Assembly: GCF_001424345.1 (NCBI RefSeq)
Contig: NZ_LMPF01000025.1
Coordinates: 332,062 to 396,061, forward strand
Length of the DNA stretch: 64,000 nt
Source of the DNA: Burkholderia sp. Leaf177
Lineage (GTDB): Bacteria; Pseudomonadota; Gammaproteobacteria; Burkholderiales; Burkholderiaceae
Direction of reading: 5' to 3'
This document shows positions 34,966-43,351 of the stretch, in pieces; position 1 is the stretch's first letter, and each line of letters starts with the position of its first letter. The position numbers were made by a program, and so were the translations under genes. The notes under the pieces were generated by a model. That model saw only the letters and a program-made list of their open reading frames with translations. It ran no database searches and was not told the origin of the DNA.

Positions 34966-35968
34966 AACAGACGTCTGCAATGAGCTTGGTCACGAGACCA
35001 ATCAGGGTGAACAGGAACAGCGACCCGAGCACGACCGGATAGTCGCGGCGGATCACTGAATCGTAGGAAAGCTGGCCCATGCCATCGAGAGAAAAAAGCG
35101 TTTCGATCAACAGATTGCCGTTGAGGAACGCACCCACGAAAGCAGCGGGCAAGCCGGTCAGAAGCGGGATCATCGCGTTGCGCAAAACGTGTTTCCATAG
35201 CACGTCGCGTTGCGGCGCGCCTTTCGCGCGCGCGGTCAGCACGTATTGCCGCCCGATCTCTTCGAGGAAGGTGTTCTTCGTGAGGATGGTGACGATCGCA
35301 AAATTGCCGACCACCGAAGCCGTGACCGGCAAAGCGATATGCCACAGATAATCGAGCACTTTGCCAGCTACGCTGAGTTGCTCGAAATCATCCGATGTCA
35401 GCCCGCGCATGGGGAACACTTGCCACATGGAGCCGCCGCCGAACAGCATCAGCAGCAACACGCCGAGCACGAATCCGGGGATCGCGTAGCCGGCGAGGAC
35501 CACGATGCTGGTGGCGGTATCGAAGCGCGATCCGTTGCGTATGGCCTTCGAGATTCCAAGCGGCACTGCAATCAGGTAAGTCAGCACGACTGTCCATAGT
35601 CCAAGCGTTATGGAGACAGGCAGTTTGGAACGAATCACCGCCCACACACTTTGATGCTGGTAGTAAGACTGACCAAGGTCGAACGTCGCGTAATGCTTCA
35701 ACATGATGAAGTAGCGTTCTATCGGCGGTTTGTCGAAGCCGAATTGTTTTTTCAATTGCTCGACTTGCTGCGGGTCCACGCCTTGGCCGCCGTGATAACC
35801 GCCGCCTCCGCCCGCTTCGCCGCCATGGTTCACGCCGTGACGCAACTGGCTCATGATCTGTTCGACCGGACCACCCGGCACGAACTGCGTGACCACGAAA
35901 GTAAGCGTGACCACGCCGATCAGCGTGGGAATCATCAGCAACAGACGTCTCAGGATATAAGCAGCCAC
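34919..35968 (-). CDS. yejB: YejB-like peptide ABC importer permease
   Basis: 349 residues starting MAAYILRRLLLMIPTLIGV. It has six helices and the permease loop YVLTARAKGAPQRDVLWKHVLRNA. The long periplasmic part includes a Gly/His-rich stretch (HGGEAGGGGGYHGG, about 45-60) not needed by the family, which might bind metal or simply be flexible. It overlaps yejE downstream and follows yejA by 7 bp. Confidence 0.88.
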   Translation of the reverse strand: MAAYILRRLLLMIPTLIGVVTLTFVVTQFVPGGPVEQIMSQLRHGVNHGGEAGGGGGYHGGQGVDPQQVEQLKKQFGFDKPPIERYFIMLKHYATFDLGQSYYQHQSVWAVIRSKLPVSITLGLWTVVLTYLIAVPLGISKAIRNGSRFDTATSIVVLAGYAIPGFVLGVLLLMLFGGGSMWQVFPMRGLTSDDFEQLSVAGKVLDYLWHIALPVTASVVGNFAIVTILTKNTFLEEIGRQYVLTARAKGAPQRDVLWKHVLRNAMIPLLTGLPAAFVGAFLNGNLLIETLFSLDGMGQLSYDSVIRRDYPVVLGSLFLFTLIGLVTKLIADVCYVLVDPRIQFDRLDR

Positions 35969-35975
35969 GGCGCTC

Positions 35976-37814
35976 TCAATGTATAGGTGCGTTCGCGGCC
36001 GGCGCGGGCTTCACGAACCAGTAATCGATCAGCCAGTCCTCGGCGTAATACGACTTCGGCAGGACCTTCGGATAACCCATCCGCGCCTTGTAACCCACCC
36101 GCACATTCGGCGCGTAGTACTCGGGCACGATGTAAAAGCCGTTGATCAGGATGCGGTCGAGCGCGTGCGTTGCCGTTTGCAGATCGGCGAGCGTATTGGC
36201 TTTGAGCGCAGCGTCGATCATGGCGTCGGCGGCCTTCGATCTCACGCCGGGAAAATTCTCCGACCCCGGTTGCGATGCCGCCGCGCTGCCGAACCGCCGC
36301 GTCAGTTCGCCACCCGGAATGGTCACCGGGGAATAGATGTACGTGGTCATATCGAAATCGAATGCGTCCATGCGCTTGCCGTAGAGCGCGCTGTCGAGTT
36401 CACGCATATGCGCCTGGATGCCGAGCGTTTGCAGTTGCTGCACGAACGGCATGACCACGCCGTCCATGCCGGGTTGATCGTCCATGATTTCAACCGACAT
36501 GGGCGTGCCGTTTGCATCGCGCAATGCACCGTCGCGATAAGTCCATCCTGCCTCGTTGAGCAGCGCCTGCGCCTCGCGCAAGTTCGCGCGTATGGAATGC
36601 GGCGGCGTGGTGTCGGGTTGCTTAAGCATGGGGCCGAATACGGTTGCTGGAAGTTCCGATTCATAAGGTTCGAGCAGCGCCAGTTCCTTTGCATCCGGCA
36701 CGCCCGTGGCGCCGAAAGGACTGTCCTGGAAGTAACTGCCCGTGCGCCGGTACTGGCCGTAGAACGTCAGGCGATTCAGCCACTCGTAGTCGAACGCGAG
36801 CGTCAGCGCATGGCGTATGCGAGGATCGGCGAACTGAGGCCTGCGTGTGTTCATGAAGATGCCCTGCATCTGCGCGGGGCCATCGGGGAAAAGACCTCGC
36901 TTCAGCGATCCGTTCGCGATGTTCTTGCCGACGTATTTACGCGCCCACGTACCCGACGAATATTCCACGCGCAGATCCGTATGTCCCGCCTTGAAGTCTT
37001 CGAGCGACGTGTAGTGATCCGTAAAAAGGCGGAACGTGATGCGCTTGAAGCGATACATGCCGCGCCGCGAAGGCAGATCCGCGGCCCAGTAATCGGGATT
37101 GCGCACGTAGGTGATCTGCTTGTCGTTCTTGCGCTGCTCGATCAGATAAGCGCCGCTTGCAATCGGAAGATCGCTTGCGATCTTGTCGAACGATGGACGC
37201 GTGCCGTCCGGCTTCATGCCCCACTTCGGCGAGAACACCCATAGGTCGCCGGCGGTCAGCGGCGCATCGCGGCGTGCTTCCTTGAAATCGAAACGCACCG
37301 TCAGGCGATCGATCACCGTCGCCTTCGTGATGTTGGCGAACTGCGAGTTGTAGATGGGCGAAACCTGGCCGCTCGAAAGCGTGTCGTATGAATATTTGAC
37401 GTCGGCTGCGGTGATCGGATCGCCGTTCGAGAACCGTGCTTTTGGATTGATGTGAAACGTCGCGGACCTGCCGTCGGGCGCGATGGTGACATTGTCGGCT
37501 ATCAACGGATACTCCGATGCCAGTTCGTCCCAGCTTCGCTGCATCAGCGTATCGAACATGAGGTTCTTGAGGTCGGGCGCAGGCGCGCCGCGAACCAGGA
37601 ACGGATTCATGGAATCGTAGCTTTGCAATTCGTCGTAGTTCTGGAAGTTCATGTCGCCGTCGTTCGGCGCGTCGGGCTCCGCGTAGTCGAAGTGCGTGAA
37701 GTCAGCCGGATATCTGGGCTCGTCGTATTGCGCTATCGATGGACGGGCAAACGTCTCCTGCGCCACGAACAACACGCCGAGCGCGAAAATCAAAAGCTTT
37801 ACCGCTTTACTCAT
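35976..37814 (-). CDS. yejA: YejA-like peptide-binding protein
   Basis: 612 residues with a signal peptide (cleavage near ETFA|RP). The body is an extracellular solute-binding protein of family 5, with landmarks such as ITAADVKYSYDTL, FKEARRDAPLTAGDLWVFSP, RFNNTR-like MNTRRPQFADPRIRHALTLAFDY. In E. coli, YejABEF imports peptides including microcin C. Its 5' end overlaps the preceding tonB gene by 8 bp, which places it firmly in this transcript. Confidence 0.9.
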   Translation of the reverse strand: MSKAVKLLIFALGVLFVAQETFARPSIAQYDEPRYPADFTHFDYAEPDAPNDGDMNFQNYDELQSYDSMNPFLVRGAPAPDLKNLMFDTLMQRSWDELASEYPLIADNVTIAPDGRSATFHINPKARFSNGDPITAADVKYSYDTLSSGQVSPIYNSQFANITKATVIDRLTVRFDFKEARRDAPLTAGDLWVFSPKWGMKPDGTRPSFDKIASDLPIASGAYLIEQRKNDKQITYVRNPDYWAADLPSRRGMYRFKRITFRLFTDHYTSLEDFKAGHTDLRVEYSSGTWARKYVGKNIANGSLKRGLFPDGPAQMQGIFMNTRRPQFADPRIRHALTLAFDYEWLNRLTFYGQYRRTGSYFQDSPFGATGVPDAKELALLEPYESELPATVFGPMLKQPDTTPPHSIRANLREAQALLNEAGWTYRDGALRDANGTPMSVEIMDDQPGMDGVVMPFVQQLQTLGIQAHMRELDSALYGKRMDAFDFDMTTYIYSPVTIPGGELTRRFGSAAASQPGSENFPGVRSKAADAMIDAALKANTLADLQTATHALDRILINGFYIVPEYYAPNVRVGYKARMGYPKVLPKSYYAEDWLIDYWFVKPAPAANAPIH

Positions 37815-38565
37815 CGTCGCTCGCGGTGGTCTTGAACGAGAACTGCACTTCGCCCACGTAGGGCTCCGGATTCTTCTCGCATTTATAACCCTTGCCGGCT
37901 GCGATCACCGCGTCATTGAAGACGGATGTTGGCGGCGAGACGCGCATGATCTTGACGTCGCTGACCTGGCCGTCGGTTCCAATCGACAGGCGCGCCGTCA
38001 CGGTCGCCGAGATGCCGTCCTGCAGCGCCTTGCGCGGAATCTGCGGCTGCACGGACTGGCAATGACCGCGGCCATCGACCACGCCATGAAGCCCAGGCGC
38101 CGGCGCGGGAGCAGGTGCGGCCGCTGCGGCAACGGGCGCGGCAGGCGTGGTGTTGGCCGGGGCCGTTGCGAGCGCGGGTGCGTTCGGCGCCGGATTGGCC
38201 GCGGCCGGAATGTTCGCTTCCTTCGGCGCGGGCGCAGGTTTCGCGGGCGGCGGTTTAGGGGTCGGCAACGGCTTGGGCTTGACTGGCGTCGGCTTTGGTT
38301 TTTCCACTGGCGTGGGCGCGGGCGGCGGCTCGATCTTCTTCACTTCGGGAGGCGGAGGCGGCGGTGGAGGCGGCGGCGCCATGGTCACGCGCATCTCCTT
38401 GGGCGGCGTTTGCACGGGCGCAAAGTTCACGTGCGTGAGGCCGTAGATCAACAGCACCGTCACGACGACCGCCGCCGCGACGAACACGCCCATCGGCTGG
38501 TGCCGGTGTTGCGCGTGCGCGGACGCCCACAGCGCGCCCTTCAAAGGTTCATGCGAATCGTTCAT
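37807..38565 (-). CDS. TonB-family energy transducer, second copy
   Basis: 252 residues: one membrane helix (about 27-47), a Pro/Ala/Lys-rich spacer (about 60-155, including ten prolines in a row) and a C-terminal TonB domain (HCQSVQPQIPRKALQDG ... GYKCEKNPEPYVGEVQFSF). It transmits the proton-motive force from ExbBD to an outer-membrane receptor. It is a close relative of the other tonB at 40388-41170, sharing GALWAS, HVNF, the poly-Pro block and VVDGRGHCQSVQPQIPRKA. It lies between two binding-protein genes. Confidence 0.9.
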   Translation of the reverse strand: MNDSHEPLKGALWASAHAQHRHQPMGVFVAAAVVVTVLLIYGLTHVNFAPVQTPPKEMRVTMAPPPPPPPPPPEVKKIEPPPAPTPVEKPKPTPVKPKPLPTPKPPPAKPAPAPKEANIPAAANPAPNAPALATAPANTTPAAPVAAAAAPAPAPAPGLHGVVDGRGHCQSVQPQIPRKALQDGISATVTARLSIGTDGQVSDVKIMRVSPPTSVFNDAVIAAGKGYKCEKNPEPYVGEVQFSFKTTASDDE

Positions 38566-38578
38566 GAGGGGATCGGGC

Positions 38579-40231
38579 TCAGTGCTTGATGATGTACAGG
38601 TCTTCGCTGCGGTAGTGGTCCATCGGATTTTTCGTGGAGTAACCGCCCACGTAGCTCTTCACAAGACGCACGAGCGTGTATTGCAGAAGCGGCAGCATCG
38701 GGTAGTCTTCCATTGCAACCTTGCCGGCTTCAGTTTGCAGTTTCAGGCGCGTGGCCGGGTCCGTGGAGTTGGATGCTTCATGCATCAGCGCATCGGCTTT
38801 TGGATTGCAGGCCTGGTTGTCGTTCTGTTCCGAGCCGCATTGAACCAGCGTGAGGAAGGTGCTGGCGTCGTTGTAATCGGCGACCCAGCCGTTGCGCGCA
38901 ATCTGATAATCGCCGTCATGGCGCTTTTTCAGCAAGACCTTGAATTCCATTGCCTGAATGTCGGTGTCGAGCCCGAGCTTGCTCTTCCATTCCGATGCCG
39001 CGAAGATCGCCATTTTCTTGTGATACTCGCTGGTGTTCATCGCGAACTGCAGCTTGGTGCCCGGCTTCACACCCGCTTCGGCCAGCAGTTTTTTGGCCTC
39101 CTCCACGCGCTTCGCCATGGGCCATGAGGCCCAGTCGTAGGCACTCACGTCCGCGCCCTTCACGCCTTTCACAATCACGCCATACGCGGGAATCTGGCCA
39201 TCGGCGGTGACGCGCTGGGCGAGAATGTCGCGATCGATGACCATCGACAAAGCCTTGCGCACCCGCACATCCTTCAGCAACGGGTCCTTGTTGTTGAACG
39301 AGTAATAGCGCAATCCGAGCATGGGTGCCGCGCGCATCTCGTTCGGATACTCCTGCTTGTAGCGCGCGAACGTGCCCGACGGCAATTGATAAACCCAGTC
39401 GTTGCCGCCCGACTCGTACTGCTTCACGTCGGTGTTTTCATCTTCGATAGGCAGGTACGTCACCTGGTTGAGCTGCACGTAGCCCGCGTTCCAGTAATTC
39501 GGGTTTTTCGCGAGCACGAGCCGGTTGTTCACTTGCCAGTCTTTCAGCATGAACGCGCCGTTGCTGACCAGCTTGCCGGGCTTGGTCCAGTCCTTGCCGT
39601 TCTTCTCCATCGCAGCTTTGTTGATGGGGCCGAAATTCGTGTTCGTCATCAGGTCGGGCAGGAACGGCACGGGGTAAGGGGTCTTGATTTGCAGCGTATT
39701 CGCGTCGATAGCCGTCACGCCGAGCGATGCAACCGGCTTCTTGCCCGCGACGATTTCCGTGCCGTTTAGCAGGAACATGCCGTAGGTATTTGCATACGGC
39801 GATGCCGTTTTTGGATCGACCAGCCGCTGGGAACTGAAGACAAAATCCGCTGCGGTGACAGGTTCGCCATTGGACCACTTCGCGTTCTTCCGCAGATGAA
39901 AGATCCACGTGGTCGGGTCTTTCATCTCCCACTTTTCTGCGACGCCAGGTACCGTTTCGCCATCGGAACGAACGGCGGTCAGGCCTTCGAAAAGATCACG
40001 CGTGACATTGTTCGCCGGCACGGATTCGGCGACGTTCGGATCGAGCGTCTCCACTTCGCTGCCATTGTTGCGCACCAGTTCCTGCTTCGCGGCGAGTTGC
40101 GTGCCCGGAGCAATGATGGCTGCGCTGGCGAGATCGGGGAGGATTGCGGCGCTTACGAGACACGCGGCCAATAATGCGGAGGATCGGCGCGAAGAACGAA
40201 CAGACGAAGAAGCGAGCGAAGCGAAAAACAT
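38579..40231 (-). CDS. OppA/MppA-like oligopeptide-binding protein
   Basis: 550 residues with a signal peptide (ALLAACLVSAAILPDLASA). The mature start 'TQLAAKQELVRNNGSEVETLDPNVAE' and later 'YSFNNKDPLLKDVRVRKALSMVIDRD' are the OppA/MppA pattern of family-5 binding proteins. Such proteins bind short peptides, including cell-wall peptides. No OppBCDF genes follow; the YejBEF permease in the same run may serve it. It lies between the two tonB genes. Confidence 0.9.
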   Translation of the reverse strand: MFFASLASSSVRSSRRSSALLAACLVSAAILPDLASAAIIAPGTQLAAKQELVRNNGSEVETLDPNVAESVPANNVTRDLFEGLTAVRSDGETVPGVAEKWEMKDPTTWIFHLRKNAKWSNGEPVTAADFVFSSQRLVDPKTASPYANTYGMFLLNGTEIVAGKKPVASLGVTAIDANTLQIKTPYPVPFLPDLMTNTNFGPINKAAMEKNGKDWTKPGKLVSNGAFMLKDWQVNNRLVLAKNPNYWNAGYVQLNQVTYLPIEDENTDVKQYESGGNDWVYQLPSGTFARYKQEYPNEMRAAPMLGLRYYSFNNKDPLLKDVRVRKALSMVIDRDILAQRVTADGQIPAYGVIVKGVKGADVSAYDWASWPMAKRVEEAKKLLAEAGVKPGTKLQFAMNTSEYHKKMAIFAASEWKSKLGLDTDIQAMEFKVLLKKRHDGDYQIARNGWVADYNDASTFLTLVQCGSEQNDNQACNPKADALMHEASNSTDPATRLKLQTEAGKVAMEDYPMLPLLQYTLVRLVKSYVGGYSTKNPMDHYRSEDLYIIKH

Positions 40232-40295
40232 CGAGGAAACTCCCGGAATTCATTACTTGCCGCAAATGGACAACGGCCACTTGCGGTTACATCGG

Positions 40296-40336
40296 CCTTC
40301 GACATGTCTCACACACTGAGCGAGACATGCCGAAGG
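40296..40336. other. Long stem-loop between tonB and the oppA-like gene
   Basis: CCTTCGACATGTCTC (40296-40310) and GAGACATGCCGAAGG (40322-40336) pair along 15 positions with a single mismatch and an 11-base loop. It sits in the largest gap (156 bp) of the minus-strand run. No U-rich tail is present in either direction, so it is not a standard terminator. Confidence 0.6.
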
Positions 40337-40387
40337 TTTGGTTCAAGGTTGTGGTGGATCAGCACCGGCGAACACGCATGAAGCGCG

Positions 40388-41170
40388 TCATTCGTCGTCG
40401 CTGCTCGGGGCGGTCTTGAACGAGAACGTCACCTCGCCAACATACGGTTCGGCGTTTTTCTCGCACTTGTAGGCCTTCGCGGCGGTGGTTACGGCTTCGT
40501 TGAAGACCGAAGTCGGCGGTGTAGTCCTGACGATTTTGACCGCGCCCACACTGCCGTCCGGGTTGATCGTCAGATGCGCGATCACGTCGGCTGAGATGCC
40601 GTCCTGCAACGCCTTGCGCGGAATCTGCGGCTGCACGGACTGGCAGTGACCACGGCCGTCGACCACGCCAGGCAGCGCAGGCGGCGCGACCGGCGCTGCG
40701 CCTGTTGCCGCCACCGGCGGACTGGGCGGCGAATTCGACGGCGTCGTTGCCACGGCCGGCGCATTGGCGGACGGATTTGCCGCGGCCGGAATCTGCGCTT
40801 CCTTGGGCGCCGCCGATGGTTTGGCCGGCGGCGGTTTGGGCGTAGGCAACGGCTTCGGCTCGACCTTCTTCGCCACGGGCTTTTGCGGCGTGGGCGCGGG
40901 CGGCGGTTCGAGCTTCTTCACCTCGGGCGGCGGCGGAGGCGGAGGCGGCGGAGGCGCCATGCGCACGCGCAATTCTTTTGGAGGCGGCGGCGCGTCGGGC
41001 GTGAAGTTCACGTGCGAGAGACCGGCAATCAGCAACAACTCGACGAGCAACGCGGCGCCGACCGCGACTTTCATCGATAACTTGCCGTCCTTCGATGCTC
41101 CCTTCGACGCCCACAGCGCTCCGTCCAGAGGCACGCGAGGCGCGCTGACCAGATGTACGGGAGCGGTCAT
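40388..41170 (-). CDS. TonB-family energy transducer, first copy
   Basis: 260 residues with a membrane helix at about 32-52, a spacer that includes a ten-proline block (MAPPPPPPPPPPEVKK) and a C-terminal TonB domain (HCQSVQPQIPRKALQDG). It couples ExbB/ExbD to an outer-membrane receptor, most simply the one at 43352. The start overlaps the exbD stop by 4 bp. It is paralogous to the copy at 37807, and both may contact the same ExbBD pair. Confidence 0.9.
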   Translation of the reverse strand: MTAPVHLVSAPRVPLDGALWASKGASKDGKLSMKVAVGAALLVELLLIAGLSHVNFTPDAPPPPKELRVRMAPPPPPPPPPPEVKKLEPPPAPTPQKPVAKKVEPKPLPTPKPPPAKPSAAPKEAQIPAAANPSANAPAVATTPSNSPPSPPVAATGAAPVAPPALPGVVDGRGHCQSVQPQIPRKALQDGISADVIAHLTINPDGSVGAVKIVRTTPPTSVFNEAVTTAAKAYKCEKNAEPYVGEVTFSFKTAPSSDDE

Positions 41171-41589
41171 GTAGTCGGATTCGTCGCCAGTGCCACGGAG
41201 CTGATGCCGGCCGCGCGCACCAGGTCCATCACGTGGATGATGTTCTTGTAGCTCGTGCCCTCGTCGCCGGAAATGGCGACGTCGACCTTCTTCGAATCGC
41301 TCACGAGACCTTTGAGGTGCGTGGTGAGTTCGTCAGGCGTGATGGGTTTGGCATCGAGGTAAAGCTCGTCGGTCTTCGTCACGCCGATCGATACCTTGAT
41401 GGTCTGCTGCAACGCCTCAGCGGTGCTGGATTGCGGCAGGTCCAGCTTGATGCCCGCGCCCTGGATCATCTTCAGCGTGGCGAGCATGAAGAAGACCAGC
41501 AGGAACATCATGATGTCGATCATCGGGATGATCTCGATGCGTGCCTTCTCTTCCGCGCCCAGATAATGACTGCGGTGATTTCTACTCAT
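41167..41589 (-). CDS. exbD: ExbD-like biopolymer transport protein
   Basis: 140 residues: short cytoplasmic N-terminus, one membrane helix with the essential Asp (PMIDIMMFLLVFFMLATL), and a periplasmic domain. The start at 41589 (MSRNHRSHYL) matches the family length. It works with ExbB to use proton flow to energise TonB. 4-bp overlap with the downstream tonB gene. Confidence 0.92.
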   Translation of the reverse strand: MSRNHRSHYLGAEEKARIEIIPMIDIMMFLLVFFMLATLKMIQGAGIKLDLPQSSTAEALQQTIKVSIGVTKTDELYLDAKPITPDELTTHLKGLVSDSKKVDVAISGDEGTSYKNIIHVMDLVRAAGISSVALATNPTT

Positions 41590-41679
41590 CTCGTACCTCT
41601 TCTCTTCTATTTCCAAACGGCATGGGTGCAGGCGCGGCAAACGGCGAGAGCCGGTTTTTGCAGCAACTCATGCTGCAAC

Positions 41680-42333
41680 TCATGCTGCGATTTCAGGGCG
41701 CACTTCGGCGTTGCGGCGAACCGGCGCGGAGAAACGCGAGACCAGCAGCGACTTGATCAGGTCGAACTGATTGACCGTCATGCGAATGCGTTTGTTGAAG
41801 TAGTTGAGAAAGATCACGCAGATGATGGCGATGACAAGGCCGCAAGCCGTGGCCGTCAGCGCATGTCCAATGCCGCCAGTCACGCCGTTGGGATTTGCGG
41901 TGCCGCTTGCGCCCAGTACATTGAACGACTCCACCATGCCGATGATCGTGCCGAGCAGGCCGAGCAGCGGTCCGAGCGTCACGGCGGTATCGAGCACCCA
42001 CAGGTTGCGGTCGAGGCGCGGCATCTGGAACATGATCGCTTCTTCCACTTCACGCTCGACCACGGCTTCGTCGCGGCCATTGACCTTCATGGCGGTCTTC
42101 ACGAGTTCGGCCTGAACGGTCGAGTCGTAATGCTTCACGAGCTTCGCGGCATCTTCCGGATGGTTGGCCTTGAGAAGCTTCAGATCGTGCTCGATGGTCT
42201 TGCCCGCGCGCACGGCTCTCGCGAAGAACACCAGACGCTCGATGATCACGGCCATGCCCAGCAGGAAAATGACGCCGAGAAGAGGAATGAGGCCCATCGA
42301 CTGGACCGAATAATTAATGAGGGTATTCAGCAC
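41680..42333 (-). CDS. exbB: ExbB/TolQ-family proton channel
   Basis: 217 residues with three membrane helices and the conserved core 'LWVLDTAVTLGPLLGLLGTIIGMVESF' and 'GIGHALTATACGLVIAIICVIFLNYFNK'. It forms the ion channel of the TonB motor with ExbD, 90 bp downstream. First gene of the minus-strand run; its promoter lies in the 1-kb gap facing the receptor gene. The tail end contains a short direct repeat (CTGCAACTCATG twice) just after the stop. Confidence 0.9.
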   Translation of the reverse strand: MLNTLINYSVQSMGLIPLLGVIFLLGMAVIIERLVFFARAVRAGKTIEHDLKLLKANHPEDAAKLVKHYDSTVQAELVKTAMKVNGRDEAVVEREVEEAIMFQMPRLDRNLWVLDTAVTLGPLLGLLGTIIGMVESFNVLGASGTANPNGVTGGIGHALTATACGLVIAIICVIFLNYFNKRIRMTVNQFDLIKSLLVSRFSAPVRRNAEVRPEIAA

Positions 42334-42599
42334 TGCGGACTCCGGTTAGGACAAACGACGCTAATCATTTTGTGGATGACAGTATTTCTTTATGCGGCCG
42401 ACTTCGTTTTGGACGCCGCCCGTAAAAGCGCGACTCTATAAGCAACGGTTATGCCAAGAAATAAGCATCTAGTTGTCCAACGCTGCTCGAAGCATGCGCG
42501 ACACGTTGATATTACGGCGAATTTCTCGGTTTAGAGCAATGCATGGTTCGTTGCCTTAGATTCTATTCGATGCCGCACGGACAATACCAACCACTGGAA

Positions 42600-42782
42600 T
42601 CAAGCTTGAATCCCGCAGACCGGCGTCTCTTCCAGAATAAACCCATTCTTTGTGCACCATATGATTATGATGGTGCTTATGAAAGCGATTAGTAATATAT
42701 ATGCGCCGGTCATCTTTTTGATTATGACGAGTTCGGGATGCTCCAAAACCCTGACCTTCTTGATCGGCCTCAACCCCGCCAT
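42600..42782 (-). CDS. Possible small membrane protein
   Basis: A 60-residue reading from the ATG at 42782 with a strong hydrophobic helix (GAYILLIAFISTIIIIWC, about 26-43) and basic residues before it. No good ribosome site precedes it, and the coding style is AT-rich unlike the neighbours. It may be real (small membrane proteins are easily missed) or chance; a longer reading extends to 42914. Confidence 0.2.
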   Translation of the reverse strand: MAGLRPIKKVRVLEHPELVIIKKMTGAYILLIAFISTIIIIWCTKNGFILEETPVCGIQA

Positions 42783-43011
42783 GGCAAAGACTTTACGCGG
42801 GGGTATTACAAAAACGCATTGGTTATGTTTATACTGTGCACACACGCCGTGATAACGCCTCTTCCCGGCTTTCAAACCGTAATGCACATTGTGATGCAGC
42901 TTGCTCCCTTTCAAGGTGCAGGGATTGCACCACTATATCTAGAATAAATCCTCTAACTCACCTTACAAACAACAGCGCATCAAAATAAAGGGTGTTATCC
43001 CGATTCCATAA

Positions 43012-43040
43012 TACTGTTTAACATTAACTCCTAAACAGTA
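43012..43040. promoter_or_regulatory. Perfect 9-bp inverted repeat upstream of the receptor gene
   Basis: TACTGTTTA (43012-43020) and TAAACAGTA (43032-43040) are exact reverse complements with 11 bp between them. The site is about 310 bp before the receptor start. It could be an operator or an RNA hairpin. It does not match the Fur consensus. Confidence 0.45.
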
Positions 43041-43351
43041 ATCATCGATAAAAAATAAAACGCATTCATTTCAAATTCTTACTGCAGAAATAAATGGCCG
43101 TATCCGGCTCTCCTGTTTATTCCTTTTAGCAAATTGGCATAGCTCGTGCTCTTGGTGCAGCCGCTTATCAACGGCGCCTTTCAACACGATTGAGATTGCG
43201 CCTTGACTGACGATGTTCAAACGACGCAACCCGCGTTTAGCGCGCCCCGCAATAAAAAGCGTCGACAAACATCGCATGACCGGTCCGTGCAACTCGCACG
43301 AGCCGGCCGGTTGGTTCGATCAAATATGCTCACTGACAAGAGGGAGAGCAC

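Larger units (their letters stand above)
42334..43351. other. Long AT-rich divergent region between exbB and the receptor
   Basis: About 1 kb that must hold the promoters of both directions. It contains one possible small membrane protein gene (42600-42782) and one 9-11-9 inverted repeat (43012-43040). No clear Fur box was found. It is much lower in GC than the genes on either side. Confidence 0.45.

Noticed and set aside
33766..34983. Plus-strand reading frame (about 405 codons) over yejF/yejE
   Set aside because: It is antisense to two clear transporter genes that overlap by 4 bp, and it lacks any domain.
42334..43351. Fur box upstream of the receptor or exbB
   Set aside because: No 19-bp GATAAT-type match was visible, so iron control is not asserted.
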